Below, in pieces: positions 1 to 10,729 of a stretch of 64,000 nucleotides of DNA. Under the pieces are notes generated by a model. The model searched no databases, was not told where the DNA came from, and saw only the letters and a list, made by a program, of their open reading frames with translations. Origin of the DNA: Lysinibacillus sp. KCTC 33748 (lineage in GTDB: Bacteria; Bacillota; Bacilli; Bacillales_A; Planococcaceae); NCBI RefSeq assembly GCF_002237755.1, contig NZ_MWSJ01000013.1:59240-123239 (forward strand), in the 5' to 3' direction. The position numbers and the translations under genes were made by a program. Numbering within the stretch: the stretch's first letter is position 1; every line of letters begins with the position of its first letter.

Positions 1-1228
1 GTTCAATACGAGATACACGACGCACCTCGCCAGTCAAACCTACTTCTCCAATAAAGCAATCCGTTGCCCTAACAGCTTGATCCTTAAAACTCGAAACAAT
101 ACTTGTCAACACAGCCAAATCAATAGCCGGCTCATCAAGCTTCACGCCGCCAGCAACTTTAATATATGCATCCTGTGCCTGCAGCATGAGGCCCATTCTC
201 TTTTCAAGGACGGCCATAAGTAGTTGCACACGATTTTGATCGACACCTGTTGCCATTCGTTTCGGATAATTAAAGCTTGTTGGTGTTACGAGCGACTGAA
301 TTTCAACTAGAATTGGCCGTGTACCTTCCATTGAGGCTACGATTGTTGACCCAGCCGCTCCCTGCGAACGCTCCTGTAAGAACAACTCAGACGGGTTTAA
401 CACTTCCTTTAAGCCCCCCTGAAGCATTTCAAAGATAGCAATTTCATTCGTAGAACCAAAGCGGTTTTTTTGGCTGCGTAAAATACGGTGGTTATGATGT
501 CGCTCTCCTTCAAAATACAATACCGTATCAACCATATGCTCCAAAATACGTGGTCCTGCAATTTGCCCCTCTTTTGTTACATGCCCGACTAAAAATATGG
601 CAATTCCTTTTGTTTTTGCTATTCGCATAAGTTCTGCTGTACATTCACGCACTTGTGATACACTACCAGGTGCACTCGTTACCTCTGGATGAAAAACAGT
701 TTGAATAGAATCGACAATAACAAACTTTGGCTTCACATCATCAATGGTCTGATTTAAAAGCTCTAAATTTGTTTCAGAATATATATAAAGCTCCTGTGAG
801 ATTACCCCTAAACGTTCTGCACGCAGCTTTGTTTGACGGATGGATTCCTCACCAGAAATATAGAGCACACGATGTCCCTTATTTGAAAGCAACGCAGATA
901 CTTGTAATAATAATGTCGACTTCCCAATCCCAGGATCTCCCCCAATCAACACAAGAGAACCTGGTACGATGCCTCCACCTAATACTCGGTTAAGCTCACC
1001 CATTTCTGTTGCAACGCGTGATTCCTCAGCAGCTTCAATTTGCATAATAGGGAGAGCCTTTTGGGTAACCGTAGCAGAGTGTTGGAATGCACCTCGTGGC
1101 CCTTTTGCAACGACCTCCACCTCTTCAACCATCTTATTCCATTCCCCACAACCTGGACATCTTCCCATCCATTTTGCAGATTCATAACCACAGCCTGAGC
1201 ATACAAATTTTGTTTTTTTCTTTGCCAA
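1..1228 (-). CDS. radA: DNA repair protein RadA/Sms (3' end beyond window)
   Basis: RadA is a RecA-like, hexameric ATPase of homologous recombination that helps branch migration. The N-terminus has a four-cysteine zinc finger (C10, C13, C24, C27), followed by a Walker A motif [10 protein letters not shown] (complement of about 915-945) and the RadA-specific KNRFG motif (near 455-465). The start is a TTG at 1228 with GAGGTGG upstream. About 409 codons lie in the window against a usual length of about 455, so the C-terminal Lon-like domain is cut by the left edge. It follows clpC as in Bacillus subtilis, but a terminator hairpin lies between them, so it may be partly uncoupled from CtsR control. 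Confidence 0.95.
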   Translation of the reverse strand, partial: MAKKKTKFVCSGCGYESAKWMGRCPGCGEWNKMVEEVEVVAKGPRGAFQHSATVTQKALPIMQIEAAEESRVATEMGELNRVLGGGIVPGSLVLIGGDPGIGKSTLLLQVSALLSNKGHRVLYISGEESIRQTKLRAERLGVISQELYIYSETNLELLNQTIDDVKPKFVIVDSIQTVFHPEVTSAPGSVSQVRECTAELMRIAKTKGIAIFLVGHVTKEGQIAGPRILEHMVDTVLYFEGERHHNHRILRSQKNRFGSTNEIAIFEMLQGGLKEVLNPSELFLQERSQGAAGSTIVASMEGTRPILVEIQSLVTPTSFNYPKRMATGVDQNRVQLLMAVLEKRMGLMLQAQDAYIKVAGGVKLDEPAIDLAVLTSIVSSFKDQAVRATDCFIGEVGLTGEVRRVSRIE

Positions 1229-1275
1229 ATTGCATCCACCTCGAATATTTGTTCTTATATTTATTATTGTACATA

Positions 1276-1315
1276 AAAAAAGACAGCTTGGCACTTAAAG
1301 CCTCGCTGTCTTTTT
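1276..1315 (-). terminator. Intrinsic terminator after clpC
   Basis: Arms AAAAAGACAGC (from about 1277) and GCTGTCTTTTT (1305-1315) form an 11-bp stem with a run of T on the minus-strand side. It lies between the clpC stop and the radA start and may reduce read-through into radA. Confidence 0.75.
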
Positions 1316-1324
1316 AAATCGCGA

Positions 1325-3766
1325 TTATTTAGAAGTAGAAACTTCCTCTTTTTTCTTCACAACAAACTCATCATTTACATAATCAATGATTACTTGGTTA
1401 CCCTTCTCTACATTGCCTTTCAGTAGTTCTTCCGATAAACGGTCTTCTACTTGTTTTTGTAATGAACGACGTAGTGGACGGGCACCATATTGAGGATCGT
1501 AGCCTTCCTCTGCAATTTTTTCAAGAGCTGAATCCGTTAACTCTAACGAAATGTCTTGCTCTTTTAGACGTTTTGTTAAAGAATTCGCCATCATCGCTAC
1601 GATTTCTTTTAAATGTTCTTTTTCTAGTGAGTGGAAGACGATCATTTCGTCGATACGGTTTAAGAATTCTGGGCGGAATGCTTTTTTCAGTTCCTCCAGC
1701 ATCGTACCCTTCATATCTTTATACTTCGTATCCGTACCACCGACATTGAAGCCAAGGTTTTTCTGATATTTTAAAGCATCCGCACCAACGTTTGATGTCA
1801 TAATAACAACTGTGTTGCGGAAATCCACCACTCGACCTTTAGAGTCTGTTAAACGACCATCTTCAAGTACTTGAAGTAAAATATTGAAAACATCTGGATG
1901 AGCCTTCTCAATTTCATCTAATAATACTACAGAATATGGTTTACGACGAACCTTCTCTGTTAGTTGACCGCCATCATCAAAACCTACATAGCCTGGAGGT
2001 GAACCAACTAAACGTGAAGTCGAATGTTTTTCCATATACTCAGACATATCAACGCGAATCATTGCGTCCTCATCACCAAACATAACTTCAGCCAATGCTC
2101 TAGCCAGCTCTGTTTTACCAACCCCTGTAGGGCCTAAGAAAATAAATGAACCAATTGGTCGTTTCGGATCTTTCAAGCCAGCTCTTGCACGACGAATTGC
2201 GCGAGAAATCGCCTCTACCGCTTCTCCTTGACCTACAACACGTTTGTGTAACTCTTCTTCAAGTTGTAATAACTTAGAAGATTCCTCGGAAGCAATTTTA
2301 GATACCGGAATTCCAGTCCACATAGATACTACCGCTGCTACATCATCCACTGTAACTTTTGATTCGGCTTTACCTTGCTCTTCCTTCCAATTTTTTCTCG
2401 TAGTTTCAATTTCATCTTTTAGCTTTTGCTCTGTATCTCTTAATGATGCTGCCTTTTCAAACTCTTGACCTGAGACAGCTGCATTCTTTTCAGAGCGTAC
2501 ATTTTCCAGCTTATCTTCAAGCGCTTTTAAGTTTGGTGGCACCGCGAATGAACGTAAGCGTACTTTAGAGCCCGCTTCATCAATCAAATCAATCGCCTTA
2601 TCTGGTAAGAAACGATCAGAAATATATCGGTCACTCATTTTTGCTGCCGCTTCAATAGCTTCATCTGTGATTTTCACACGGTGATGTGCTTCATAACGAT
2701 CACGTAAGCCTTGAATAATTTGAATCGCCTCTTCTACAGTTGGCTCATCAACTTGAATTGGTTGGAAACGGCGCTCTAATGCCGCATCTTTCTCAATATA
2801 TTTGCGATACTCATCTAGTGTTGTTGCACCAATACATTGAAGCTCACCACGAGCTAAAGATGGTTTTAAAATATTTGATGCATCGATGGCACCTTCTGCA
2901 CCGCCAGCACCGATTAATGTGTGCAATTCATCGATAAATAAAATGACATTACCAGCTTGGCGAATTTCATCCATTACTTTTTTCAAGCGATCTTCAAATT
3001 CACCGCGATATTTTGTTCCAGCAACAACCGTCCCCATATCAAGTGTCATGACACGTTTATCACGAAGAATTTCTGGCACTTCATTATTAATAATTTGCTG
3101 TGCTAAGCCTTCAGCGATAGCTGTTTTACCAACACCTGGCTCACCGATCAATACAGGGTTATTTTTTGTACGGCGCGACAGTACCTCGATAACACGTGTA
3201 ATCTCCTTGCTTCGACCAATAACCGGATCTAGAGTACCTTCACGAGCAATTTGTGTTAAATCACGCGCAAGGCTATCTAAGGTAGGTGTATTGGCAGCCT
3301 GTGCAGCTTGTTGACCCGATTGAGCATTGTCATTATTGCCTAATAACAATAGCACTTGCTGACGAGCCTTATTCAATCCGACACCAGCATTATTTAATAC
3401 ACGAGCCGCTATCCCTTCACCTTCACGAATAAGCGCCAATAGTAAATGCTCTGTTCCAATATAGGAATGGCCTAATTTACGTGATTCATCAACTGATAGC
3501 TCTATTACTTTTTTAGCTCTAGGTGTGTAGTGGACAATTGGGCCAACATCCTCTTTACCCTTCCCTACAAGCTCTTCAATACCCGCTTCAATCATTTGTG
3601 GGCTAATATCAATGGCTTCTAATGCTTTTGCAGCAATACCGCCACCTTCGCGGATAAGCCCTAATAGAATATGCTCCGTTCCAATTGATTCGTGCTTCCA
3701 ACGAATCGCCTCTTCTTGTGCAAGCTGTAATACTTTTTGCGCGCGTTGTGTAAAACGATTAAACAT
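1325..3766 (-). CDS. clpC: ATP-dependent Clp protease ATP-binding subunit ClpC
   Basis: ClpC is the Hsp100 unfoldase that feeds ClpP. Two Clp-N repeats fill about residues 1-145. The first AAA+ module has Walker [10 protein letters not shown] near residue 208 and Walker B with [16 protein letters not shown]-like middle domain (about 415-455) is followed by a second AAA+ module with GPTGVGKTE. The length (about 813 aa) is normal. ATG at 3766 is taken as start; an adjacent TTG at 3769 would add one residue. The start overlaps the end of mcsB, so the two are translationally coupled. McsB-phosphorylated arginines mark substrates for this unfoldase in B. subtilis. Confidence 0.98.
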   Translation of the reverse strand: MFNRFTQRAQKVLQLAQEEAIRWKHESIGTEHILLGLIREGGGIAAKALEAIDISPQMIEAGIEELVGKGKEDVGPIVHYTPRAKKVIELSVDESRKLGHSYIGTEHLLLALIREGEGIAARVLNNAGVGLNKARQQVLLLLGNNDNAQSGQQAAQAANTPTLDSLARDLTQIAREGTLDPVIGRSKEITRVIEVLSRRTKNNPVLIGEPGVGKTAIAEGLAQQIINNEVPEILRDKRVMTLDMGTVVAGTKYRGEFEDRLKKVMDEIRQAGNVILFIDELHTLIGAGGAEGAIDASNILKPSLARGELQCIGATTLDEYRKYIEKDAALERRFQPIQVDEPTVEEAIQIIQGLRDRYEAHHRVKITDEAIEAAAKMSDRYISDRFLPDKAIDLIDEAGSKVRLRSFAVPPNLKALEDKLENVRSEKNAAVSGQEFEKAASLRDTEQKLKDEIETTRKNWKEEQGKAESKVTVDDVAAVVSMWTGIPVSKIASEESSKLLQLEEELHKRVVGQGEAVEAISRAIRRARAGLKDPKRPIGSFIFLGPTGVGKTELARALAEVMFGDEDAMIRVDMSEYMEKHSTSRLVGSPPGYVGFDDGGQLTEKVRRKPYSVVLLDEIEKAHPDVFNILLQVLEDGRLTDSKGRVVDFRNTVVIMTSNVGADALKYQKNLGFNVGGTDTKYKDMKGTMLEELKKAFRPEFLNRIDEMIVFHSLEKEHLKEIVAMMANSLTKRLKEQDISLELTDSALEKIAEEGYDPQYGARPLRRSLQKQVEDRLSEELLKGNVEKGNQVIIDYVNDEFVVKKKEEVSTSK

Positions 3767-4868
3767 CAAATGAATCCTCTCCTTTTCCCCGAATAATAGG
3801 CTTACTCATATTTTCTTGAGATAGTGCCTCACGAAGCATTTCAGCTCGTACGCGATCTCGCTCAGCAGGCGGCAAAACGTCCCCTGCATAATTCTGTAAA
3901 AACCCAGGTTGCATACTGACTACACATTCGTTTAATTTGGTCGCTTTAATACCTTCAATTAACTGTAAATCTACTCCTAAACGAACATTGGATAAACAGG
4001 TAGCAGCTTCCTCACTCGTTAAAACTCGAGCATATGTTAACGTACCTAAAGCACGGTACACACGGTCTTCTAGGGCAAGCTCTGCTTTTTCCATTAACTT
4101 GCCTCTTGCATGTCGTTCTTTTTGAATTATTTTCTCAGCGACACTTTGGATGTCCGCTAAAATGTCATCTTCTGTTTTTCCTAGTGTAATCTGATTTGAC
4201 ACTTGGTAAACATTACCTATATTTTCGCTACCTTCCCCATATATTCCTCTTACCGTCATTCCTAATCGTGTCATTGCATTAATGATTTGATTCATCTGAC
4301 CCGTAAGTGTAAGGGCTGGCAGGTGCATCATGACAGATGCTCGTAAACCCGTACCAATATTTGTTGGACAACTTGTTAAATAACCAAATGTATCTCGGAA
4401 CGCATAAGGCAGAGCTTTCTCTAAGGTACGATCAATTTTATTGGCCTGCTCGTATGCCTTTTGAAGTTGAAAACTCGCTGTCATACATTGAATGCGTAAA
4501 TGGTCTTCTTCGTTCACCATAATGCTAATTGATTCGTCATCCGATAAGAGCATGGAGCCAACTTGCTCTTTTTTTGCAAGCTGAGGACTAATTAAATGTT
4601 TTTCTACAAGTATTTGACGTTGTAAAGGCGTTAAATCCTTAATAGCAAAATATGAATAATTTCCTTGAAGTTCTGTACTGTCCTTTATTGCATGTGTAAC
4701 TGCCTGTTCTACATGTAATGCTTCATCCTCTGTAAAGGCTAATGGAAAACGATAACCATTTAAATTTCGAGCAAGGCGGATGCGTGTACTAATGACAATA
4801 TCTGAATAATCGTCCTCCACACTCATCCATGTTGGTGTAGCACGCTCTAAAAACGATTCAATCATCAC
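3759..4868 (-). CDS. mcsB: Protein-arginine kinase McsB
   Basis: McsB phosphorylates arginines on CtsR and on misfolded proteins, tagging them for ClpCP. It has the phosphagen-kinase fold, with the STRIRLARN segment near residues 27-35 and the signature CPTNIGTG, whose cysteine is residue 167, the same number as the B. subtilis catalytic cysteine. The length of 369 aa is normal. The GTG at 4868 overlaps the mcsA stop; the next codon, ATG at 4865, is an alternative. It sits between its activator mcsA and clpC in the usual operon order. Confidence 0.97.
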   Translation of the reverse strand: MMIESFLERATPTWMSVEDDYSDIVISTRIRLARNLNGYRFPLAFTEDEALHVEQAVTHAIKDSTELQGNYSYFAIKDLTPLQRQILVEKHLISPQLAKKEQVGSMLLSDDESISIMVNEEDHLRIQCMTASFQLQKAYEQANKIDRTLEKALPYAFRDTFGYLTSCPTNIGTGLRASVMMHLPALTLTGQMNQIINAMTRLGMTVRGIYGEGSENIGNVYQVSNQITLGKTEDDILADIQSVAEKIIQKERHARGKLMEKAELALEDRVYRALGTLTYARVLTSEEAATCLSNVRLGVDLQLIEGIKATKLNECVVSMQPGFLQNYAGDVLPPAERDRVRAEMLREALSQENMSKPIIRGKGEDSFDV

Positions 4869-5413
4869 GACACATCACCACCTTCAAATTGTACCTGTTT
4901 CTCAAGTTCCTTCACTTCATCACGGAGCTCAGCTGCCTCTTCAAAATGTTCTTTATCTACAGCAATCTTCATACGTTTACGAATATCCTCAATTTGCTTT
5001 TTGATGACATAAACATTGCTCCTGGCGCCGGGCATTTTCCCTATATGTTGAGGTCCAGCCTGTATACGATTAAAGAGCTTCGGTAAGTGCTCACTAAAGG
5101 TGTCATAGCAGCTAGGGCATCCAAATTTACCTTCTTTTAAAAACCGTTTATACGTAAATCCACATTGTGGACATGTTTGCGGTTGTGGTGGTGCTTGCTG
5201 CTTTTCACCCACTTTTTGTTGCTGCCATGTAGGTGAGCCAAACCAATTAGATAATAGCTGTTGAATAGATACTGGCTCTTGCTTAAATTCAGCATGAAAT
5301 GGATGGAACTGCGAGGCGCAGACGTCACAATAATGGTGCTCCACCTTTTGACCACTTTGAACTTGTGTTACAGTAACCGTCGCATTACGCTGCTTACAAT
5401 GTTCGCAAATCAT
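4865..5413 (-). CDS. mcsA: McsA, activator of McsB arginine kinase
   Basis: McsA is a small zinc-binding partner that activates McsB and helps regulate CtsR. CxxC pairs appear at the N-terminus (CEHC, then CDVC) and again in the middle (CPQCG and GCPSC), as expected for two zinc sites. A UVR motif lies near the C-terminus (about residues 140-175). The start is ATG at 5413 (MICEHC), which lies 6 bases after GAGGTG and matches the MIC start of B. subtilis McsA; the longer GTG/ATG options overlap the SD. The 3' end overlaps mcsB. Confidence 0.95.
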   Translation of the reverse strand: MICEHCKQRNATVTVTQVQSGQKVEHHYCDVCASQFHPFHAEFKQEPVSIQQLLSNWFGSPTWQQQKVGEKQQAPPQPQTCPQCGFTYKRFLKEGKFGCPSCYDTFSEHLPKLFNRIQAGPQHIGKMPGARSNVYVIKKQIEDIRKRMKIAVDKEHFEEAAELRDEVKELEKQVQFEGGDVS

Positions 5414-5427
5414 TTCCATCACCTCTT

Positions 5428-5898
5428 TTATTTTTGCTGTTCATATTTAATCGTTGTTAGCATCGCTCGTAAAATTTTTGCTCGAATATGATCCCGTAAC
5501 GGGAGTTGCAAATCGATAGTTGAGCGATCAACTGCCGCTAATATTATTTTCGCTTCTCGCCTTGAAATTACCTGCTCATCAATTAGTCGATAAACTAAAT
5601 CTTCTGCCATTATTTGCGATGCCCCACCTTCAATTTGCCTGAGGACATCATCGATTAGATCAATTTGTGAATTCGCGCGGACACGTAAAATTCGAATGTA
5701 TCCACCACCACCACGTTTGCTTTCAACAAGGTAACCTCGTTCGGCAGTAAATCTTGTATTAATTACATAATTTATTTGTGAGGGCACGCACTGAAATTTA
5801 TCTGCGATTTCACTACGTTTTATTTCAATATGCCCTTCTCCACCTAATTCAAGTACTTGCTTTAAGTAGCCTTCTATGATGTCTGATATATTACGCAT
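5428..5898 (-). CDS. ctsR: Transcriptional repressor CtsR
   Basis: CtsR represses class III heat-shock genes (clp genes and its own operon). The N-terminal winged helix-turn-helix is highly conserved, including IKRSEIADKFQCVPSQINY (about residues 26-44) and the glycine-rich wing GGGGYIRI, which reads the operator and senses heat. The length is 156 aa. GAGGTG lies 9 bases before the ATG. It is the first gene of the five-gene operon; the operator is just upstream. Confidence 0.98.
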   Translation of the reverse strand: MRNISDIIEGYLKQVLELGGEGHIEIKRSEIADKFQCVPSQINYVINTRFTAERGYLVESKRGGGGYIRILRVRANSQIDLIDDVLRQIEGGASQIMAEDLVYRLIDEQVISRREAKIILAAVDRSTIDLQLPLRDHIRAKILRAMLTTIKYEQQK

Positions 5899-5928
5899 TT
5901 TAGGAATACACCTCGCTTACTACACTGA

Positions 5929-5955
5929 CTTTGACTATCTTTGACTTTCTTTGAG
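5929..5955 (-). promoter_or_regulatory. CtsR operator, three direct heptads
   Basis: On the minus strand, CTCAAAG, GTCAAAG and GTCAAAG follow each other with 3-base spacers, giving a 10-bp period. The known CtsR site is a tandem of two such heptads; a third in phase is present here. It lies directly downstream of the -10 box, where bound CtsR would block transcription. Confidence 0.92.
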
Positions 5956-5958
5956 TAT

Positions 5959-5988
5959 ATTATACAAAACGCTTGAAAATAATTGCAA
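5959..5988 (-). promoter_or_regulatory. Sigma-A promoter of the ctsR operon
   Basis: On the minus strand a TTGCAA -35 (5988-5983) and a perfect TATAAT -10 (5964-5959) are separated by 18 bases. The operator starts 3 bases downstream. Confidence 0.75.
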
Positions 5989-6056
5989 TTATTTCGCACA
6001 CAGAAAAAAATCCAACGAATGCTTTAGCTATAAGATACCCTTATTGGCAAAAGAAA

Positions 6057-6093
6057 AAACGCAAGCATATGCAACTAGCATATACTTGCGTTT
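6057..6093 (-). terminator. Intrinsic terminator of the DUF4870 gene
   Basis: AAACGCAAG and CTTGCGTTT flank an inner CATATGC/GCATATA stem. The structure lies just past the stop codon of the minus-strand gene at 6101. Confidence 0.7.
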
Positions 6094-6100
6094 ATAGAAA

Positions 6101-6406
6101 TTATACCCAGCGACCAACAATTGGATAACGCCAAGACTCATCAGATAAAGCCTTCACAATACCGATAATTGGCGCAATAAAATACATAATCCCAAAAACA
6201 ATTAAGAACGGTAAACCAATGAGTAGGAAGCTAAAAATACCCGAAATTGTAAGTAAAACTATCATCACTACTTGGAACAACAAGGCTTGCATAGAAATGC
6301 TCTTTACCTCTTCCTCCGAACTAATTAAGAAAAATATAATAGGTACTAACCATGGCGCAAAAAATGCACTTGCGTGTATGATTACCTTAGACCATTTTGT
6401 TTCCAT
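6101..6406 (-). CDS. DUF4870 domain membrane protein
   Basis: This 101-aa protein has three likely membrane helices (about residues 15-30, 40-60 and 62-82) and the layout of the DUF4870/Tic20-like family: a polar AWxxP-type first segment, two long hydrophobic helices and a short conserved tail ending in YPIVGRWV. The function of the family is unknown. It stands alone, with a terminator downstream and a divergent methyltransferase gene upstream. Confidence 0.8.
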   Translation of the reverse strand: METKWSKVIIHASAFFAPWLVPIIFFLISSEEEVKSISMQALLFQVVMIVLLTISGIFSFLLIGLPFLIVFGIMYFIAPIIGIVKALSDESWRYPIVGRWV

Positions 6407-6527
6407 TTATATCAACCCTTCCATATAATTTTTTTATTTTATGTACTATTTTTTACGGAAATACACCTTAAATAGTTTCAATTTTAAATTGGATTTATAA
6501 ATTTTTTTGAAAGGCATGTGATACTCG

Positions 6528-7211
6528 ATGGAATTTAATAACACACTTGCAAATGAATATGAAAAAGGTATTCGTCGCACGCTACCTAGCTACGATGCAA
6601 TGCTACGTTTAACACAAACCTTTTATCAATCTGCATTACCTGAGGACGCTGAATTTTTAATAGTTGGCTCCGGAAGCGGTAATGAAATTTTACAGCTCGC
6701 CGAGCAAAGACCTCATTGGTCATTTGTTGGTATCGATCCATCAGAAGCGATGCTACAAATTGCTGGCGAACGTTTAAAGTCTCTACCTAATAATATTTCT
6801 TTATATCAAGGAACTATACTGGATACTCAGCTACCTTCAGTAAAATTTGATGCGGCAAGCTGTGTACTAGTGCTTCACTTTATACAAGATGATCAAGAGA
6901 AGCTTGCAACATTAAAAAAAATAGCAAATAATTTAAAGCCTGGTGCTCCATTTGTGCTCGTCTCAAAATACGGGCAGCCGGGTACTTTAGAAACCGAGCT
7001 ACAATTTGATTTATGGCGCGCTTATTGGCTACAGCATACAAAGCTATCACCATCAGACGTAGCGGAAATGGAGAAATCCATCCGTTCTCTTTCATTTATG
7101 TGTGAAGAGGACATATTAGCACTATTACAGCAGGCAGGCTTTACAAAACCATCTAGATTCTTTGCCACTACTTTATTTGGTGGTTGGATATGTTATAGAG
7201 AAAGCGTATAA
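6528..7211 (+). CDS. Class I SAM-dependent methyltransferase
   Basis: The protein (227 aa) has the methyltransferase motif I VGSGSGNE at about residues 46-53, followed by an acidic motif II FVGIDPSEAM and a third strand with SCVLVLHFIQDD. These make up a Rossmann-type SAM-binding domain. The substrate cannot be told from sequence; the GSGSGNEIL form resembles small-molecule methyltransferases. It has its own upstream region and is followed by corA. Confidence 0.85.
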   Translation: MEFNNTLANEYEKGIRRTLPSYDAMLRLTQTFYQSALPEDAEFLIVGSGSGNEILQLAEQRPHWSFVGIDPSEAMLQIAGERLKSLPNNISLYQGTILDTQLPSVKFDAASCVLVLHFIQDDQEKLATLKKIANNLKPGAPFVLVSKYGQPGTLETELQFDLWRAYWLQHTKLSPSDVAEMEKSIRSLSFMCEEDILALLQQAGFTKPSRFFATTLFGGWICYRESV

Positions 7212-7275
7212 AATTATTTCTTGTGAAGATCAATACACCTGTTAGGATAGAATTAAAAGAATTGAGGTGAATGCT

Positions 7276-8235
7276 GTGATACGCACTATTGGAATTACAA
7301 AAGATCAAAAACTTATAAAGGAATTTCCACTTGAAGATATACACAAAAACGAATTTGAATGGTACTGGGTCGATTTTAATTGTCCAACTGATGAGGAAGA
7401 ACTACTGTTGGATTCGTTTTTCCACTTCCATCCACTCGCTATAGAAGATTGTTTAATGCGTTTACAGCGGCCAAAGCTCGATTTTTATGATGATTTCCAT
7501 TTCTTTGTTATTCAAAGGATGAACGAAGAATTAACAGCTGAGGAAGTAAATATTTTTGTTTCTAATAAATTTATTGTTACGTTCCACAAAAATGTAGCAC
7601 CGGAAATAGATCGAGTACAAATGATGTTAGAAAAGCAGCCAAAGAATTGGGAACGTGGCACAGTTTATTTAACGTACCAGGTAATCGATAAAATTGTTGA
7701 TAACTATTTTCCACTTGTCTATAAAATTGAGGATCATTTAAATACACTTGAAGATGAGCTTACCTATCAAAGTAACCCCAATGCCATGAAAATTGTATTT
7801 GAATTCCGTAGTGATTTGCTCGATTTAAGACGCACCATTTTACCAATGCGTGATTTATTATATCGTATCCTTAACTCATACCGATTTTCACTTAAAAAAT
7901 CAGAACGAGCTTATTTTGGAGATATTTACGACCATCTGCTAAAACTCACCGAAATGATCGAATCTAACCGCGAGCTCACTGCTGATATGCGTGATAGTTA
8001 TATGGCGATGAGCTCTACTCGCATGAATGGCATTATGATGACCTTAACAATTGTTTCAACTATCTTTATTCCCCTAACATTTATTGCAGGTGTTTATGGA
8101 ATGAATTTTGACCATATGCCCGAGCTACATGGGAAGTTTAGCTACTTTATCGTACTCGGAATTATGATTTTTATCGCATTATTCATGCTGGCAATCTTTA
8201 AACTTAAAGGCTGGTTCAATTTATTTAAAACTTAA
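7276..8235 (+). CDS. corA: CorA family divalent cation transporter
   Basis: CorA forms a pentameric magnesium (or cobalt) channel. The protein (319 aa) has a large soluble N-terminal domain and two C-terminal membrane helices, with the signature YGMNF at the end of the first helix. The usual MPEL loop follows it. GTG at 7276 is chosen because GAGGTGA (7264-7270) lies 5 bases upstream; the longer start at 7267 would overlap that site. Metal specificity cannot be read from the sequence. Confidence 0.92.
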   Translation: MIRTIGITKDQKLIKEFPLEDIHKNEFEWYWVDFNCPTDEEELLLDSFFHFHPLAIEDCLMRLQRPKLDFYDDFHFFVIQRMNEELTAEEVNIFVSNKFIVTFHKNVAPEIDRVQMMLEKQPKNWERGTVYLTYQVIDKIVDNYFPLVYKIEDHLNTLEDELTYQSNPNAMKIVFEFRSDLLDLRRTILPMRDLLYRILNSYRFSLKKSERAYFGDIYDHLLKLTEMIESNRELTADMRDSYMAMSSTRMNGIMMTLTIVSTIFIPLTFIAGVYGMNFDHMPELHGKFSYFIVLGIMIFIALFMLAIFKLKGWFNLFKT

Positions 8236-8267
8236 AAGTAAACCATTTATTCATTTGTCGACAAGCT

Positions 8268-8302
8268 AAAGGCACCTTAGAGATTTTTTCCAAGGTGCCT
8301 TT
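8268..8302. terminator. Bidirectional terminator between corA and a small membrane gene
   Basis: AAAGGCACCTT (8268-8278) pairs with AAGGTGCCTTT (8292-8302), an 11-bp perfect stem between convergent genes. Confidence 0.8.
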
Positions 8303-8307
8303 CACTG

Positions 8308-8517
8308 TTAATAAGGACCGCGATCATCAACTTTATCTTCACCTTGCTGTGGAAATAAAAAGTATGCGAGTACACCAGATACTAATGTTGCACAGATAGT
8401 AATTAATAGTTGATCTAAGTCTGGTACTTCAGCATAGTAGTTTCTTAACATGTAAACCGACCCAATTGCTACAATTACCATAACCGGAATGACAAATTTG
8501 AAACGTTTCTTCTCCAT
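8308..8517 (-). CDS. Small two-helix membrane protein, unknown function
   Basis: The likely product is 69 aa with two hydrophobic segments separated by a short acidic loop, and a charged tail. The start is ATG at 8517, with GAGGAGG 6 bases upstream; a longer frame from 8550 would ignore this strong SD. I do not recognise a family. Confidence 0.7.
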   Translation of the reverse strand: MEKKRFKFVIPVMVIVAIGSVYMLRNYYAEVPDLDQLLITICATLVSGVLAYFLFPQQGEDKVDDRGPY

Positions 8518-8823
8518 ATAATACCTCCTCAACACTATTGTTACGTTCAAGCTAAACAGTTCGTATTTTACAGGTTTCCTATTTCAAATTCAATTTACCT
8601 ATTACCTTTTTAGTAGTCTATTTCATGACTTTTAATCGACAATCATCTGTAACTAATAAAAAAAATATAGAAATAAACTAAAATTTCAACCAAAAATAGC
8701 ACAAAAAATAGTAGAATATATTAAATACTATATATTCAGCAAATTAACAACCCAAGTAATTTAATAGGTATTTAGTTTACTATTCTATACATAATACGGA
8801 CCTAAGGAATGGAGCAAACAACG

Positions 8824-10134
8824 ATGAGTTGGTTTACAAAAAAGAACGATTCTAGCTACTCAATTACATTAGCACCTGAAAATTATAGGAGCGATGTACA
8901 ATTGGATGTATCAAACCATCCAAAACTTCAAAAACAGTTACAGCTTTTAGATTTAACAATTGAGGATTTAGCCATCATTAAACAACTACAGCCTTTAGCT
9001 AAGGATTTAGTTCCTGAAATGGTGGATCAATTTTATGCAGCCATTAGTTTGAGCCAAGATTTGTTAAATATTATAAACAGAACATCACAAATCGAGCGTT
9101 TAAAAGTTACTTTACATAAACATTTAAGTGATATTTTTGAAAGTCATATTAATGACTCTTACATTAATGAACGAAAGGCAATTGCTGAAACTCATGTTCG
9201 AATTGGTCTACAATCGAAGTGGTATATCGCCTCATTCCAATCATTAACAACGACCTTTACACGCTTTACAAATGAGTTAGATGTATCAAAACATGATGCA
9301 ATTCGTGCTATCAATGCCTTCTGCAAAATCATTAACTTCGAGCAGCAGCTTGTAATCGAAGCCTATGAAAAAGAAGAGGAACGCATTCGTACAGTAGAAG
9401 GTGAAACAAAGCATGCACTTGTTACTACCATTCAAAAAACGGCAGAGGAACTCAATGAGATTAGTGAAGAAACAGCAGCTTCTTTATTAGTCATTTCCTC
9501 TCAAACAGATGATATCGCAGTAGCTACGAAGCAAGGTTTAACCTTCGTTGCTGATACACAAGAAAAATCCAGACGTGGACAGCAGCAGCTGCAAGATCAA
9601 AATGATTTAATACAAGTAATTTTACAAAGTGTAAACAGTCTCGAAGTTACGATGAACCAGCTACGCACATCTTCTCAAAAAATATCGGAAATTGTAGGAC
9701 TGGTCACAGGAATTGCCGATCAAACGAACTTATTAGCACTAAATGCTTCTATCGAGGCAGCCCGTGCAGGTGAGCATGGTAAAGGCTTCGCTGTTGTTGC
9801 AGAGGAAGTTCGTAAGCTTGCTGAAGAAACAAAAAATGCGGTACAAAATGTTTCTCATCTCATTAAAGAAACAGAAAGTAATATTACAACAATGTCGACT
9901 TCGGTTACTAACGTTGATCAAAAGATTCAACATAGTGTAGATACGCAAAACAGTTTATCTAAATCATTTAATGATATCGCCAATGCAGTTTCTGGCATTC
10001 AGCAGCAGTATGTAAATACATCCAGAGATATTTCAGCCATCTCTAATTTGATTACTGAACTGTCACAAGGCGCTACACTTGTTTCTTCTTCTTCCGATTC
10101 ACTTATTAACGTGGTAAATGAATTACAAATGTAA
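8824..10134 (+). CDS. hemAT: HemAT, heme-based aerotaxis transducer
   Basis: HemAT is a soluble chemoreceptor that binds oxygen through a globin domain and signals to CheA. The N-terminal sensor-globin domain covers about residues 20-180. The likely proximal histidine is H124 in [14 protein letters not shown], next to the known H123 of B. subtilis HemAT. The C-terminal half is a methyl-accepting signalling domain with the invariant hairpin tip ([19 protein letters not shown]) near residues 300-320. There are no membrane segments. ATG at 8824 (preceded by GGAG) gives 436 aa; ATG at 8809 would add five residues and has a badly spaced SD. Confidence 0.93.
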   Translation: MSWFTKKNDSSYSITLAPENYRSDVQLDVSNHPKLQKQLQLLDLTIEDLAIIKQLQPLAKDLVPEMVDQFYAAISLSQDLLNIINRTSQIERLKVTLHKHLSDIFESHINDSYINERKAIAETHVRIGLQSKWYIASFQSLTTTFTRFTNELDVSKHDAIRAINAFCKIINFEQQLVIEAYEKEEERIRTVEGETKHALVTTIQKTAEELNEISEETAASLLVISSQTDDIAVATKQGLTFVADTQEKSRRGQQQLQDQNDLIQVILQSVNSLEVTMNQLRTSSQKISEIVGLVTGIADQTNLLALNASIEAARAGEHGKGFAVVAEEVRKLAEETKNAVQNVSHLIKETESNITTMSTSVTNVDQKIQHSVDTQNSLSKSFNDIANAVSGIQQQYVNTSRDISAISNLITELSQGATLVSSSSDSLINVVNELQM

Positions 10135-10139
10135 GCACG

Positions 10140-10178
10140 AAAAAGGGAAACTGACAGCATACGTCAATTTCCCTTTTT
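10140..10178. terminator. Bidirectional terminator between hemAT and thioesterase gene
   Basis: AAAAAGGGAAA and TTTCCCTTTTT form the outer stem with an inner TGAC/GTCA. Both strands end in a T run, which serves the convergent genes. Confidence 0.85.
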
Positions 10179-10182
10179 ATTT

Positions 10183-10662
10183 TTAATGCGGTAACTCGCG
10201 TTTTTGTTTACGATGTTCGCGTCTTGCTGGTCCCGTTTCAAACAGACGTTTTTCCGCATCTGTTTCAGGATAAATCGCCGGAACTGGCTTAGGTTTACCT
10301 TCATCATCCACTGCAACCATCGTTACAAAGGATTCCGTCGTTAATTTCTCCTCACCAGTTTCAATGTTTCGTGAAATAACTCGAACATAAACTTCCATTG
10401 AAGACCGTCCAGTTGACGAAACGATGCTTTCAATTTCTAAAATAGCCCCTACATGTGCTGGCGATAAAAAGTCAACCGAATCGATAGAAGCTGTGACTAC
10501 ATGACCTTTTGCATGTTTCATTGCTGTAATGGCAGCAATTTCATCAATATACGCTAACACTCTTCCACCAAAAATGGAGTTGTGATTATTTGTATCTGGC
10601 GGTAATACGAGACGAGTTTGAACAGTACGTGACTGGCTCATCGGTATTGCGTTGTTTGACAT
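10183..10662 (-). CDS. Acyl-CoA thioesterase, hotdog fold (YkhA-like)
   Basis: The product (159 aa) is of the hotdog-fold acyl-CoA hydrolase type. The conserved stretch NHNSIFGGRVLAYIDE (about residues 25-40) holds the active-site region, and SIDSVDFLSPAHVG is the second family motif. It hydrolyses acyl-CoA to free acid and CoA; chain-length preference is unknown. The basic tail (RREHRKQKRE) is typical of the Bacillus YkhA group. It is a single gene with a shared terminator downstream. Confidence 0.88.
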   Translation of the reverse strand: MSNNAIPMSQSRTVQTRLVLPPDTNNHNSIFGGRVLAYIDEIAAITAMKHAKGHVVTASIDSVDFLSPAHVGAILEIESIVSSTGRSSMEVYVRVISRNIETGEEKLTTESFVTMVAVDDEGKPKPVPAIYPETDAEKRLFETGPARREHRKQKRELPH

Positions 10663-10729
10663 AATTCTTGCGACTTCCCTTCATGAATGTTCTTTCGTCA
10701 TCGTATCGCAGAACAAGAGTTGTTGCAAA

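Noticed and set aside
727..993. Plus-strand frame inside radA
   Set aside because: Shadow of radA, whose Walker A and KNRFG motifs are on the other strand.
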